Shown in pieces: positions 8,564 to 18,030 of a stretch of 64,000 nucleotides of DNA. The stretch spans positions 806,001 to 870,000 of the forward strand of contig OZ240681.1 in the NCBI GenBank assembly GCA_965199165.1, read 5' to 3'. The notes under the pieces are model-generated. The model made no database searches. It was not told the DNA's origin and was given only the letters and a program-made list of their open reading frames with translations. Position 1 is the stretch's first letter. Each line of letters begins with the position of its first letter. Made by a program: the position numbers and the translations under genes. This DNA is from LMUY01 sp965199165. Its GTDB lineage: Bacteria; Pseudomonadota; Alphaproteobacteria; Acetobacterales; Acetobacteraceae.

Positions 8564-9432
8564 CCGCCGCGCCCGTAGCGCCGTTCCAGCGCGTGCTGCA
8601 CCACGGAGAGGAGCGAGACGATCGCGAGGTACCAGAGCGAAGCCACGATCAGCAGCGGGATCGTCTCGTAGGTGCGGGCGTAGATGAGCTGGGCGGTGTA
8701 CAGCAGATCAGCCATGGCGATCACGCTGACCAGCGACGTGCCCTTCACCATCGAGATGACCTCGTTCCCGACCGGCGGGATGATCACGCGCATGGCCTGC
8801 GGGAAGACGATGCGGACGAAGATCGTCGCCGGGCCCATGCCGAGGGCCTTCGCCGCCCGGGTCTGGCCTGGCGCCACGGACAGGATGCCGGCGCGGATCA
8901 CCTCGGCGGTGTAGGCCGCCTGCGACAGGCCGAGCCCCGCCAGGGCGGCCGTCAGAGGCGTGATGACGTCGTTGGTGGAGGCGCTATACAGGACCGGGCC
9001 CCACGGCACCGCCAGCGTGACGCGCGGGTACAGGGCGCCGAAGTTGTACCAGAAGATCAGTTGCACCAGGACGGGCACGCTGCGGAAGAACCAGACGTAG
9101 AGCCGGCTCAGCGCGGCGAGCAGCGTGTTGGGCGACAGCCGCATCACGGCCAGCGCGGTGCCCAGCGTCAGGCCCATCGCCATGGCTGCCGCCGTGAGCT
9201 CCAAGGTGCGGCCCAGCCCGGAGATGACCTGGCCGTCGAACAGGTAAAGCGCCACGACCGGCCACTGGAACGCCGGGTTGGTGGCGACGCTCCAGGCCAC
9301 GCCCGCCGCCACCAGTGCGACGAGCGCGCTGGCAAGCCAGGTCCATGGGTGTCGCAGCCGGACCACGTGCAGAGGCGTGCCCGGCGCGGCCTCCAGCCGC
9401 CCGGGAACGAGCGGGGCGGACACGCCCGGCAT
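8560..9432 (-). CDS. Polar amino acid type ABC transporter permease
   Basis: A 290-residue inner-membrane permease of the HisM/GlnP type, with GLGRTLELTAAAMAMG opening the transmembrane domain, FFRSVPVLVQLIFWYN, and the EAA loop AKALGMGPATIFVRIVFPQA. The ATG at 9432 shares one base with the binding-protein stop (TAATG); longer in-frame starts upstream would extend into that gene. A single permease implies a homodimer channel. Confidence 0.87.
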   Translation of the reverse strand: MPGVSAPLVPGRLEAAPGTPLHVVRLRHPWTWLASALVALVAAGVAWSVATNPAFQWPVVALYLFDGQVISGLGRTLELTAAAMAMGLTLGTALAVMRLSPNTLLAALSRLYVWFFRSVPVLVQLIFWYNFGALYPRVTLAVPWGPVLYSASTNDVITPLTAALAGLGLSQAAYTAEVIRAGILSVAPGQTRAAKALGMGPATIFVRIVFPQAMRVIIPPVGNEVISMVKGTSLVSVIAMADLLYTAQLIYARTYETIPLLIVASLWYLAIVSLLSVVQHALERRYGRGG

Positions 9433-10325
9433 TATTTCTCGACGTTCGTCGGGTTCAACGGCGCCTGCTTGACCGCGCCTTCGCCCAGGCCCCATTTGGC
9501 GACGATCTTGCCATAGGTGCCGTTGTCGATGAGATGCTGGATCGCCAGCTGCATCGGGGCCGCCAGCGTGGAGCCTTTGGGCAGCGCCACGCCGATGTAG
9601 GAGATATCGGTGTAGCTGCCCACGACCTTGGCGCGACCTTTGGCCTGCGAGACGAAGTAGCCCACCGCGGTCGAGCCGAGCCAGAACGCGTCGGCACGGC
9701 GGCTCATCATCGCCTGCGCGGCGCCGTCGCCGTCATTGAAGGCGAGCGGGTTGACCGGCTTCTTCCCGGCCGCCGCACATTTCGGCTGCTGCTCCTCCGC
9801 GAACACCATCTCGCGGGAGCCGCGGGTGGTGGCGACGGTCAGGCCGCACAGGTCGTCGAGGGTCTTGATCGAGAGGGCGCTGTCCACAGGGGCGGCGAAC
9901 AGCTCGTTGCCGACCAGCGTGCCGATCATATCCACCACCTTCTCCCGCATGACGCTGACGCCCATCTCGCCCAGCGCCGCATCGAACCGTTTCGCTTGCA
10001 GGCCCGGAACTAGCGAGTCGAACGTGGTGGCGCGCAGGTCGAGGCCCAGGCCCAGCGACTGGGTGGCGGCGCGCATGATGTCGACCTCCCAGCCAACCAT
10101 CTCTCCCTTCTCGTCGCGGAAATCATCGGGCGGGGAGCCGAGTGCGACGGCGACCGTGAAGGGCTTCCCGGCTCGGTCGGCTGGGACCAGCTTGACCAGC
10201 GCTGGATCGGGCTGCTGGGCCAAGGCCGGATCGGACCCTGGGTCGATCTTGGACGGCTGGGCGGAAACGGGCAGCGCCGCGGCGGCGACCGAAAGGCAAA
10301 GCAGCAGCCGGGCGGGCGTTCTCAT
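9432..10325 (-). CDS. Periplasmic amino-acid-type binding protein (family 3)
   Basis: A 297-residue SBP_bac_3 protein. The signal peptide ends at PVSA/Q. Domain marks include GWEVDIMRAATQSLGL, FDSLVPGLQAKRFDAAL and GLTVATTRGSREMVF. The start overlaps the monooxygenase stop as ATGA. It would capture an amino-acid-like ligand and deliver it to the coupled permease. The position next to an LLM monooxygenase points to an S- or N-substituted amino acid, as in the B. subtilis ytm and yxe operons; this is inference. Confidence 0.85.
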   Translation of the reverse strand: MRTPARLLLCLSVAAAALPVSAQPSKIDPGSDPALAQQPDPALVKLVPADRAGKPFTVAVALGSPPDDFRDEKGEMVGWEVDIMRAATQSLGLGLDLRATTFDSLVPGLQAKRFDAALGEMGVSVMREKVVDMIGTLVGNELFAAPVDSALSIKTLDDLCGLTVATTRGSREMVFAEEQQPKCAAAGKKPVNPLAFNDGDGAAQAMMSRRADAFWLGSTAVGYFVSQAKGRAKVVGSYTDISYIGVALPKGSTLAAPMQLAIQHLIDNGTYGKIVAKWGLGEGAVKQAPLNPTNVEK

Positions 10326-11686
10326 GCGCGCGGGTCTCCGATGAACGTTCCGTTGTCCCGCGCGTGCGCGCCGCGGCTATGGAAAGCGGGGCGGGACAGG
10401 CCGAGGCTGCCGCGCAACGTCCCATCGCCCTGGTACTCCGTCTGGGACAGGCCGCGCCGCTGCAACTCGGGCACGAGCCATTCGAGGCACTCGGTCGCGG
10501 GCTCCGGCATGTAGGCCGGGATGAGGTTCCAGCCGTCGCAGCCGCGGCCCTCGAACCAGTCCTGCGTGACGTCGGCGGCCTCGACAGGCGTGCCTACGAA
10601 AACGAGGTGTCCCGACGCGCCTGCCAGGTCCTGGTAAAGCTTACGGATGGTCATCCCGGGCTGCCGTCCCAGGGCGGCCAGCTTTTCGTGGGCGCTCTTG
10701 ACGGCGTTGCTGGCTGGGAGAGGCGGCGGCAAGGGGCCGTCGATGTCATGGCCGGAAAGATCGCCGAACGCCTCCGCCAGCATGGGAAGGCCGATTTGGG
10801 GATGCACCATGTCCTGCATCTGCGCGAACTTGTCCTCCGCCTCGGCCCGGGTGCGTCCGAGCACGGGGAGGATGCCGGGCATCACAAGCATCGAATCGGG
10901 GTCGCGCCCCGCCTTGGCCCCATGCTCCTTGACGCTGCGGTAGAAGGCGGCGGCTTCGTCCTTGGTCTTCTGCTGCGTGTAGATGAGGTCGGCGATCCGT
11001 GCGCCCAGGTCCTGGCCGGGTCCGGACGACCCGGCTTGCGCGATCACGGGATAGCCCTGGATCGGCCGCGCCACGTTCAACGGGCCCTTGACCCTGAGGA
11101 TCTCGCCCCGATGGTTCAGCGTGTGCAGCTTCGCCGGGTCGAAGTAGCGGCCAGCCTCCTTGTCGCGGACGAAGGCGTCGTCTTCCCAGCTGTCCCATAG
11201 GCCGAACACGACATCGACGAACTCCTCCGCCCGCCGGTAGCGGTTGGCGTGCTCCACGTGCGTCTCGAACCCGAAGTTGAACGCCTCCTGCTCGCTCCAG
11301 GACGTCACCACGTTCCAGGCGACCCGGCCCTCCGTCACGTAGTCGAGCGAGGCGAACTTGCGGGCGACGTGATAGGGCTCGTTGTAGGTGGTCGAGGCGC
11401 TGGCGACGAAGCCAAGGCGGTGCGTGACGGCGGCCAGGGCGCCGATGACGGTCAGCGGCTCGAACACATCAATGCGGGGATTGAACGACAGCTCGTCGTC
11501 GTCGCGCGCGGAGTGGCGGACCGCGATGCCGTCGGCCCAGAACATGAAGTGGATGCGCGCCCGCTCGGCAGCCCGCGCCATGTCCTTCCATAGCCCGATA
11601 TCCATCGCGGCGTTCGCCTGCGCGCCGGGCATGCGCCAGCCCGCGACGTGGCCCCCGTTGGCGACGATGTTGAAACCTAGTTTCAT
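10322..11686 (-). CDS. LLM-class flavin-dependent monooxygenase (NtaA/SnaA/DszA type)
   Basis: A 454-residue TIM-barrel monooxygenase that uses reduced flavin from a separate reductase, with O2, to oxidise C-S or C-N bonds. It carries GFNIVANGGHVAGWRMP, STTYNEPYHVARKFASLD, GRVAWNVVTS, YRRAEEFVDVVFGLWDSWEDDA (cut here as FVDVVFGLWDSWEDD) and PVIAQAGSSGPG, all typical of the NTA/dibenzothiophene-sulfone group. The start at 11686 (MKLGFN) fits the family N-terminus; MRNAPVRL at 11710 is possible. First gene of the cassette. No flavin reductase gene is nearby. Confidence 0.87.
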   Translation of the reverse strand: MKLGFNIVANGGHVAGWRMPGAQANAAMDIGLWKDMARAAERARIHFMFWADGIAVRHSARDDDELSFNPRIDVFEPLTVIGALAAVTHRLGFVASASTTYNEPYHVARKFASLDYVTEGRVAWNVVTSWSEQEAFNFGFETHVEHANRYRRAEEFVDVVFGLWDSWEDDAFVRDKEAGRYFDPAKLHTLNHRGEILRVKGPLNVARPIQGYPVIAQAGSSGPGQDLGARIADLIYTQQKTKDEAAAFYRSVKEHGAKAGRDPDSMLVMPGILPVLGRTRAEAEDKFAQMQDMVHPQIGLPMLAEAFGDLSGHDIDGPLPPPLPASNAVKSAHEKLAALGRQPGMTIRKLYQDLAGASGHLVFVGTPVEAADVTQDWFEGRGCDGWNLIPAYMPEPATECLEWLVPELQRRGLSQTEYQGDGTLRGSLGLSRPAFHSRGAHARDNGTFIGDPRA

Positions 11687-12140
11687 CAGGCGGACCGGGG
11701 CGTTTCGCATCGATGGTGCTCGGGAGGTTTGCAGGTGTCGGGCGTCGAGAAGCCGAGGAGCATGTCCCTCAACTTGCCGACGACGGAACCCCAATCGCTC
11801 GGGCGTGTCCAAGACGAATATCGACGCCTGATATTCCCGTAGTTATGAGACGTCTTGTTGCGCGAGCGCGCGGCAGCCGGCGTCGGCTCGCAAAGCGGAC
11901 GGCCGGGGGACCCGACCAACGACTCATCAACTTCATGCAACGCGGTCGCGGTGCAAACCTGGACGCACTGGCCGGGCCTGACTTGCAGCGACTGTCAAAG
12001 TTCTTGGCCAGCCGACCGGAACAAGGGTGTATCGCCCGGATCCCATCCCACGCCTGGGCAACCTGGATCGCCACGCCGCGAAGAGGCGGCTCACGATGAC
12101 GGGGATGAGAGATGAAAACAGCCTGATGTGTTTGCCGTCG
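11687..12140. other. Intergenic stretch, no gene recognised
   Basis: About 450 bases between the start of the monooxygenase cassette and the end of the Ku gene. The cassette promoter must lie at its left. Short frames here have no ribosome site and atypical composition. No repeats were seen. Confidence 0.45.
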
Positions 12141-13106
12141 CTAGGCCTTGCGATGCATTCGGCCCATTGACTTCGGCGATGGGACACTCTGCGGACCAGG
12201 CTCCTGCGGCACCGCTCTCTTTCCGCCCTGTATCGGTAGCTTGAGCGCGTTCTGGGCCCGAGCATCGGCGGGCGCCGCCTTCCTTGCCGCCGTCGCCTTG
12301 CGAGCCACCGGGTCTTGCCTGGCTGAGGGCTGGCCTAAGCTCTTCCGCAAGGCCGCCATGAGGTCGACGACGTTGCTCTGCCGCACTGCCGGGGCTTCTT
12401 CCGGCTTGACGCCCTGCCCCTGGAGCTTGGCGTCGATCACGGCCCGCAGCCGCGTCTCGTAGCGATCTTCGACGTCGGCGGGGTCGTAGGTGCCCACTTG
12501 CCGGTTGATCAGTTGCTTGGCCAGTTGCACCATCTCCGGATCCGGGTCGGCATGGACGGCGCGGCCGAAGATGTCGGACGCAGGGTTGAGGTCCCGCTCC
12601 TCCAACAAGGTGTGGACAGCCAGCCCTCCATGCACCGGCGTGATCAGCACGGCCCTCTCACGCCGCGCGATCGCCACGCGGGAGAGTGCGACGTGGCCAC
12701 TCTCCACCATGGCGTTGTACAGCACGCTGTAGACGTCGTCCGCGCCGCTGCCATCGGGCGCCATGTAGTAGCTGCTGTCGTAGTAGACGGGATCGATGCT
12801 GCCGCCAGGGACGAACTTGTCGACCCGCATCATCGTCGAAGTCTCCGTACGGGCGGACTCGAAATCGGCGTCGTCCATCAGCAGGTAGCGGTGCTTCTCG
12901 AACTCGTATCCCTTCACCAGCTCTCCGCGGTTCAGCTCGGCACCGGTCTCGGCATCCTGCGTGATCATCTTCACGCGGTTGCCCGTGGCGGGGTTGATCA
13001 TGTGGAATGTCAGCGCTTCACGCGAATGGCGCGCGTTGAACAGGGCTACGGGACAGGAGACGAGGGCCAGGCGCAGGTGACCGCGCCAGATCGGACGTGA
13101 TGCCAT
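12141..13106 (-). CDS. ku: DNA end-binding protein Ku (bacterial NHEJ)
   Basis: A 321-residue bacterial Ku. It forms a homodimeric ring on double-strand break ends and recruits LigD. It opens SRPIWRGHLRLALVSCPVAL, has GNRVKMITQDAETGAEL and the conserved VKGYEFEKHRYLLMDDADFE block, and ends the core near DLMAALRKSL. A Lys/Ala-rich basic tail of about 60 residues follows, a type that can bind DNA. The ATG at 13106 matches the usual Ku N-terminus. No ligD lies in the window, so the partner must be elsewhere. Confidence 0.93.
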   Translation of the reverse strand: MASRPIWRGHLRLALVSCPVALFNARHSREALTFHMINPATGNRVKMITQDAETGAELNRGELVKGYEFEKHRYLLMDDADFESARTETSTMMRVDKFVPGGSIDPVYYDSSYYMAPDGSGADDVYSVLYNAMVESGHVALSRVAIARRERAVLITPVHGGLAVHTLLEERDLNPASDIFGRAVHADPDPEMVQLAKQLINRQVGTYDPADVEDRYETRLRAVIDAKLQGQGVKPEEAPAVRQSNVVDLMAALRKSLGQPSARQDPVARKATAARKAAPADARAQNALKLPIQGGKRAVPQEPGPQSVPSPKSMGRMHRKA

Positions 13107-13373
13107 CAATCCGCTCGTTGGTTCATCGCAATGGGACGGTCCATGGCCCTCAAAGACGCCGGCCCGCCGATGGTTGTAGGCAGCGCACACGTGCGAGCGC
13201 GTCCTTCCGAACACCCCGCGCGAAGGAGACGGCGCAGCAGGTTCAGATGACTGGCCTTCGACCCGCAAACACCCGATGACACGAGTTGGTGAGCAACCTC
13301 GGTCGATAGGTTTCGGCCGGGCCGTGTCGCACTGGCTTGACAAGCCCCGGCGCTGTGGGTCTTCCCGTGCCGG

Positions 13374-14669
13374 ATGTCGAACGAGCCAACTGGCAGCCCA
13401 ACTCTCGCAGCACTGCGCCGCGGCGACTTGGCCGGCGTGGGCGAGCTGAACCTGGCCGGCGCTGGGTTGCAAACCTTCCCCCGCGAGGTCTTGGGACTGG
13501 CCGAGTCGCTGGAGGTTCTCGACCTCAGTCACAATGGCCTGACGTCGCTGCCGGCCGATTTCAATCGCCTGACACGGCTACGCATCCTGTTCTGCTCCGG
13601 CAACGCGTTCGCCCGGCTGCCGCCCGTGCTCGGTGAGTGTGCCGCCTTGGCGCAAGTCGGGTTTCGCGGCTGCGGCATGCGAGAAGTGCCAGGCGAGGCG
13701 CTGCCGCCGTCGCTCCGCTGGCTGATCCTCACCGACAATGCGGTCGACGCGCTTCCAGCCAGCCTCGGAGAGCGCCCGGCGCTGCAGAAGGTGATGCTGG
13801 CCGGCAACCGTCTGCGGCACTTGCCGGAAAGCCTGGCTGGCGCGGCCAAGCTGGAGTTGCTGCGCTTGTCCGCCAACCATCTGGCCGCCCTGCCCGTCTG
13901 GCTGGCAGAGATGCCCAGCCTGGCATGGCTGGGCTGGGCCGGGAACCCGCTTGGCCAAGCACGCCGGGCAGCGTGCAGTGACGTGGTCGCGTGGGCGGAC
14001 CTGGAAGTGGGTGCCCTGTTGGGTCAGGGTGCCTCGGGCCTGGTGTATGACGTCAGGCGGGCCGGGCAGCCCGCCGCGCTCAAGCTGTTCAAGGGCGTCA
14101 TGACCAGCGATGGCTTCCCGGAGAGCGAGATGGCGGCCTGCCTGTCGGCTGGGCAGCACCCCAACCTCCTGAGCGCGCTTGCGACGATGTCCGGCCATCC
14201 GGAGCAGCGCCGGGGCTTGCTCATGCCATTGCTGCCACCCGGCTGGCGCGCCCTGGCCCGGCCGCCCAGCCTGGCGACCTGCAGCCGCGACGTCTACGAC
14301 CCGCCGCAACGCTTCAGCCTCGACGTCGCGCTGCGGATCAGCCATGGCGTCGGGTCGGCGGCGCTGCATCTGCACCGCCGCGGGATGTTGCACGGCGACC
14401 TCTACGCCCACAACATCCTATGGGACGGCCTTGCGGGCGAGTGCGTGCTCAGCGATTTCGGGGCTGCCTCGTTCCTGCCGCAACCGGACGACACCGACCT
14501 GGCGAAGGTGGAGGTCTTGGCCTGGGGCGTGCTGCTGGGCGAGTTGCTTGACCGCTGCGGCGGCCCGCCGGGCTACCTGCGGGATCTGCAGCGGGACTGC
14601 GTCCGGCCAAACCCGTCTGAGCGCCCGACCATGCAGGACGCCGTGGCCGCGCTTGGCAGCGGCTTGTGA
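13374..14669 (+). CDS. Leucine-rich-repeat protein with C-terminal protein-kinase domain
   Basis: A 431-residue two-part protein. Residues about 20-200 hold seven or so LRRs of about 23 residues with the pattern LxxLxLSxNxLxxLP (LEVLDLSHNGLTSLP, LRWLILTDNAVDALP, LELLRLSANHLAALP). Residues about 210-430 form a Hanks-type kinase: GQGASGLVYDV glycine loop, AALKLFK with the ATP-binding Lys, catalytic HGDLYAHNIL, and the metal-binding DFG of LSDFGAAS. The catalytic loop has HGD instead of HRD. No signal peptide or membrane segment, so it is cytoplasmic. Similar LRR-kinases occur in proteobacteria with unknown targets. It is flanked by Ku and katG and converges on katG. Confidence 0.85.
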   Translation: MSNEPTGSPTLAALRRGDLAGVGELNLAGAGLQTFPREVLGLAESLEVLDLSHNGLTSLPADFNRLTRLRILFCSGNAFARLPPVLGECAALAQVGFRGCGMREVPGEALPPSLRWLILTDNAVDALPASLGERPALQKVMLAGNRLRHLPESLAGAAKLELLRLSANHLAALPVWLAEMPSLAWLGWAGNPLGQARRAACSDVVAWADLEVGALLGQGASGLVYDVRRAGQPAALKLFKGVMTSDGFPESEMAACLSAGQHPNLLSALATMSGHPEQRRGLLMPLLPPGWRALARPPSLATCSRDVYDPPQRFSLDVALRISHGVGSAALHLHRRGMLHGDLYAHNILWDGLAGECVLSDFGAASFLPQPDDTDLAKVEVLAWGVLLGELLDRCGGPPGYLRDLQRDCVRPNPSERPTMQDAVAALGSGL

Positions 14670-14692
14670 TCGCACCGGTCCAAGACGGCGTT

Positions 14693-14721
14693 CGCGGGGC
14701 GGCTTCTATCTCCGCCCCGCG
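14693..14721. terminator. Bidirectional hairpin between convergent genes
   Basis: A perfect 10-bp GC stem (CGCGGGGCGG / CCGCCCCGCG) with a 9-base loop lies 24 bases after the LRR-kinase stop. There is no strong T-run, so it may be a factor-assisted or bidirectional terminator. Confidence 0.6.
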
Positions 14722-14732
14722 CGCGTCGTTGC

Positions 14733-14750
14733 CTCCGGCACCCGCCGGAG
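14733..14750. terminator. Second hairpin, beside the katG stop
   Basis: CTCCGGC-accc-GCCGGAG is a 7-bp perfect stem with a 4-base loop, just beyond the end of katG on its strand. It probably works with the neighbouring 10-bp hairpin to end transcripts from both sides. Confidence 0.5.
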
Positions 14751-14757
14751 CGAGCCG

Positions 14758-16962
14758 TCACATCAGGTCGTAGCGGTCGGCGTTCATCACCTTGTTCCAG
14801 GCCGCCACGAAGTCCTTCACGAACTTCTGCTGCGAGCCTGCGCCGGCATAGACCTCCGCATAGGCGCGGAGCTGCGAGTGCGACCCGAAGATGAGGTCGA
14901 CCCGCGTGCCGCTCCATTTCGCCGCCTTGGTCTTGCGGTCGCGACCCTCATAGGCGTTCTCGGATTCCGTCGGCGTCCACTCGGTCGCCATGTCCAGCAC
15001 GTTGACGAAGAAGTCGTTCGTCAGCGTGCCAGGCTGGTGCGTGAACACGCCGTGCCTGGACCCTCCGGAGTTGGCACCCAGCACCCGCAACCCGCCAACC
15101 AGCACCGTCATCTCCGGTCCGGACAGCCGCAGCAGCTCGGCCTTGTCCACCAGGGCTTCCTCGGGCGCCATGAACTGCGCGCCCTCGTAGTGGTTGCGGA
15201 AGCCATCAGCGGTCGGCTCCAGCGGGGCGAACGACGCCGCGTCGGTCTGCTCCTGCGTGGCATCCATGCGGCCGGGGGTGAACGGCACCTTGACGTCGCT
15301 GCCGGCCGCCTTGGCCGCCTGCTCCACCGCCGCACAGCCGCCGAGCACGATCAGGTCGGCCAGCGAGACCTTCTTGCCGCCGGAGGCAGAGCCGTTGAAC
15401 GCCGTCTGCACCACCTCCAGCTGCTGCAGCACCTTGGCCAGTTCCGGCGGGTTGTTCACCGGCCAGTCCTTCTGCGGCGCCAGCCGGACCCGCGCGCCGT
15501 TGGCACCTCCGCGCTTGTCGGAGAACCGGAACGTCGCGGCCGACGCCCAGGCGGCCGACACGAGTTGCGGCACCGACAGCCCGGTCGCCAGGATTTGGGC
15601 CTTCAGCGCCTGGACATCCGCCTCGCCGATCAGCGGATGATCCACCGCCGGGATCGGGTCCTGCCAGATCAACGTCTCCTTCGGGACGAGCGGGCCGATG
15701 TAGCGCTGGATCGGTCCCATGTCGCGGTGGGTGAGCTTGAACCAGGCGCGGGCGAATGCGTCCGCGAACTGGTCCGGATTCTCATAGAACCGCCGCGAAA
15801 TCTTCTCGTAGGCCGGGTCCGCCTTCAGGGCCAGGTCCGAGGTCAGCATGGTCGGCAGGCGCTTCTTCGCCGGGTCATGCGCGTCCGGGATGTCCGCCGG
15901 GGCATCCTTCGCCTGCCATTGTTGGGCGCCGGCCGGGCTCTTGGTCAGCTCCCACTCATACTTGAACAGGTTGTCGAAGTAGTGGTTGCTCCACTGCGTC
16001 GGCGTCTGCGACCAGGTGACTTCCAGGCCCGCGGTGATCGCGTCTGCGCCGAACCCGGTGCCGTGCTTGCTGCGCCAGCCCAGGCCCATCTCCTCGATCG
16101 GTGATCCCTCCGGCTCCGGCCCGATAAAGGACGGGTCGCCCGCGCCGTGGGTCTTACCGAAGGTGTGGCCGCCAGCGACGAGGGCGACCGTCTCCTCGTC
16201 GTTCATCGCCATGCGCGCGAAGGTCTCGCGGATGTCGCGCGCCGAGCCGAGCGGATCGGGGTTGCTGTTGGGTCCTTCCGGGTTGACGTAGATCAGGCCC
16301 ATCTGCACCGCGCCCAGCCTGGTATCCAGCTGGCGCTCGCCGCTGTAGCGCTCGTCGCCCAGCCAGGTGCCTTCGGGGCCCCAATACAGCTCCTCCGGCT
16401 CCCAGGTGTCCGCACGGCCACCGGCGAAGCCGAACGTCTTGAAGCCCATCGACTCGAGCGCGACGTTGCCGACCAGGACGAACAGGTCGGCCCAGGACAG
16501 CTTGTCGCCGTATTTCTGCTTGATCGGCCAAAGCAGGCGCCGGCCCTTGTCCAGGTTGGCGTTGTCCGGCCAGCTGTTCAGCGGGGCGAAGCGTTGCTGG
16601 CCGCCACCGGCGCCGCCGCGGCCGTCCGTCACGCGGTAGGTGCCGGCGCTGTGCCACGCCAGGCGGATGAACAGGCCGCCGTAATGGCCGAAATCGGCCG
16701 GCCACCACTCCTGCGAGTCGGTCATCAGCGCGTGCAGGTCCTGGATGACGGCCTGGAGATCAAGCGTCTTGAACGCCGCGGCGTAGTCGAACGCCTCACC
16801 CATCGGGTTGGCCCGCGGCGAGTGCTGGGACAGGGTGTTGAGGCTGAGGTGCTCCGGCCACCAGTCACGATTGCCCCGGCGGGAGCCGCCGCGCCGCGCG
16901 GAAGGGCCTCCGTGCGCGACCGGGCACTGGCCGGAGATCTTGTCGTCGGTCATCCCATCCAT
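14758..16962 (-). CDS. katG: Catalase-peroxidase KatG
   Basis: A 734-residue bifunctional haem enzyme that destroys H2O2 and has peroxidase activity. It carries the distal RLAWHSAGTYR (Trp/His), the proximal haem motif GGHTFGKTHGAGD, and the Tyr of GLIYVNPEGP expected in the Met-Tyr-Trp adduct. The second, haem-free half follows (IWQDPIPAVDHPL onward). The length is normal. ATG at 16962 is preferred because AGGAG lies seven bases upstream. It lies just downstream of oxyR on the same strand, a common arrangement for OxyR-controlled katG. Confidence 0.96.
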   Translation of the reverse strand: MDGMTDDKISGQCPVAHGGPSARRGGSRRGNRDWWPEHLSLNTLSQHSPRANPMGEAFDYAAAFKTLDLQAVIQDLHALMTDSQEWWPADFGHYGGLFIRLAWHSAGTYRVTDGRGGAGGGQQRFAPLNSWPDNANLDKGRRLLWPIKQKYGDKLSWADLFVLVGNVALESMGFKTFGFAGGRADTWEPEELYWGPEGTWLGDERYSGERQLDTRLGAVQMGLIYVNPEGPNSNPDPLGSARDIRETFARMAMNDEETVALVAGGHTFGKTHGAGDPSFIGPEPEGSPIEEMGLGWRSKHGTGFGADAITAGLEVTWSQTPTQWSNHYFDNLFKYEWELTKSPAGAQQWQAKDAPADIPDAHDPAKKRLPTMLTSDLALKADPAYEKISRRFYENPDQFADAFARAWFKLTHRDMGPIQRYIGPLVPKETLIWQDPIPAVDHPLIGEADVQALKAQILATGLSVPQLVSAAWASAATFRFSDKRGGANGARVRLAPQKDWPVNNPPELAKVLQQLEVVQTAFNGSASGGKKVSLADLIVLGGCAAVEQAAKAAGSDVKVPFTPGRMDATQEQTDAASFAPLEPTADGFRNHYEGAQFMAPEEALVDKAELLRLSGPEMTVLVGGLRVLGANSGGSRHGVFTHQPGTLTNDFFVNVLDMATEWTPTESENAYEGRDRKTKAAKWSGTRVDLIFGSHSQLRAYAEVYAGAGSQQKFVKDFVAAWNKVMNADRYDLM

Positions 16963-17114
16963 CGTGTCTCTCCTATCGTGGCTTGGTTCACGCGGCCGAA
17001 GATGGTTCCGGACGGCCGCGGACCCTCTGCCGATTGATGGCAGGCATCGACATTAGCCGCTGTGCATCCTGTTGGGAAATTGATTGTCGCCGCGGCATCG
17101 ATCGATCAGACCGA

Positions 17115-18029
17115 TCACACGGCATCGACACCCTTGGGCAGATGCTGACGCAGCGTGTCCACCAGCAGGTGGATGTCCCGGCGCTTGGCGTAGTTCCGAC
17201 GCCACACCAGGCCGATGCGCCGGCCGATCCCGGCCTCCAGCGGGCGCATGGTGACCGCCCGGCCGCGAGCCTCGCCGCAGGCCAGCGCGGGGAGGAGCGT
17301 GCTGCCGAGGCCGGCCGCCACCATCTGCAGGATGGTTTGCAAGCTGGTGGCGCGGAAATCCCCGTCGCCGTCACGATCCGCCACGCCGCAGATCGCCAAG
17401 GCCTGGTCGCGCAGGCAGTGGCCTTCGGTCAGCAGCAGCAGCCGCTGGCCGCGCAAATCCGCCTCGGCCATGACGGTCGGGCTGGCCGGCTTGCGGCCCT
17501 TGGGCTCGGCGAACCAGAACGGCTCGTCGAACAGCGCCAGCGTCTCCAGCCGCTCGTCGGACACCGGGAGCGCCACCAGCGCGGCGTCGATGCGGTGTGA
17601 ACAGAGCCGCTCCAGCAGCGGCATCGTCAGGTCCTCGCGCAGCGCCAGCCGCAGCTCCGGATAGGCCTGCTTCATGGCGGGAACGAGCCAGGGCAGCAGG
17701 TAGGGGCCGAGCGTCGGGATGACGCCCAGGCTGAACCCGCCCACCAGCGGCCCCGATGTCCGCTGCCCCACGCCGACGATGGCCTCGACGTCGGCCAGCA
17801 CCTGGCGCGCGCGCCCGGCAATGTCCGCGCCGACCCCAGTCATGCTGACCGACTTGGTCGTTCGCTCGAACAGCGTCACGCCCAGCTCGGCTTCGAGTTT
17901 CTTGATCTGCGTGCTGAGCGTCGACTGGCCGATGTCGCATGCGGCGGCGGCGCGGCCGAAATGGCGGTGATCCGCGAGCGCCACGACGTAGCGCAGGTCC
18001 TGAAGGGTCACGGGCAGCTCTCGATCCAT
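17115..18029 (-). CDS. oxyR: Hydrogen-peroxide-sensing regulator OxyR
   Basis: A 304-residue LysR-family protein: N-terminal winged helix with DHRHFGRAAAACDIGQSTLS, and an effector domain holding the redox pair in the conserved context EGHCLRDQALAIC, which matches Cys199 and Cys208 of E. coli OxyR. Oxidation to the disulfide switches on peroxide defence genes. It ends about 150 bases upstream of katG, its likely target. A GTG start 11 codons upstream (18062) is possible, but it would place coding sequence across a repeat element. Confidence 0.92.
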   Translation of the reverse strand: MDRELPVTLQDLRYVVALADHRHFGRAAAACDIGQSTLSTQIKKLEAELGVTLFERTTKSVSMTGVGADIAGRARQVLADVEAIVGVGQRTSGPLVGGFSLGVIPTLGPYLLPWLVPAMKQAYPELRLALREDLTMPLLERLCSHRIDAALVALPVSDERLETLALFDEPFWFAEPKGRKPASPTVMAEADLRGQRLLLLTEGHCLRDQALAICGVADRDGDGDFRATSLQTILQMVAAGLGSTLLPALACGEARGRAVTMRPLEAGIGRRIGLVWRRNYAKRRDIHLLVDTLRQHLPKGVDAV

Positions 18030-18030
18030 C

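Noticed and set aside
11855..12115. Short plus-strand frames between the monooxygenase and Ku genes
   Set aside because: No ribosome site and no recognisable motif; several frames are equally open.
14179..16104. A 641-residue plus-strand open frame
   Set aside because: It runs from a wrong frame of the LRR-kinase into antisense katG.
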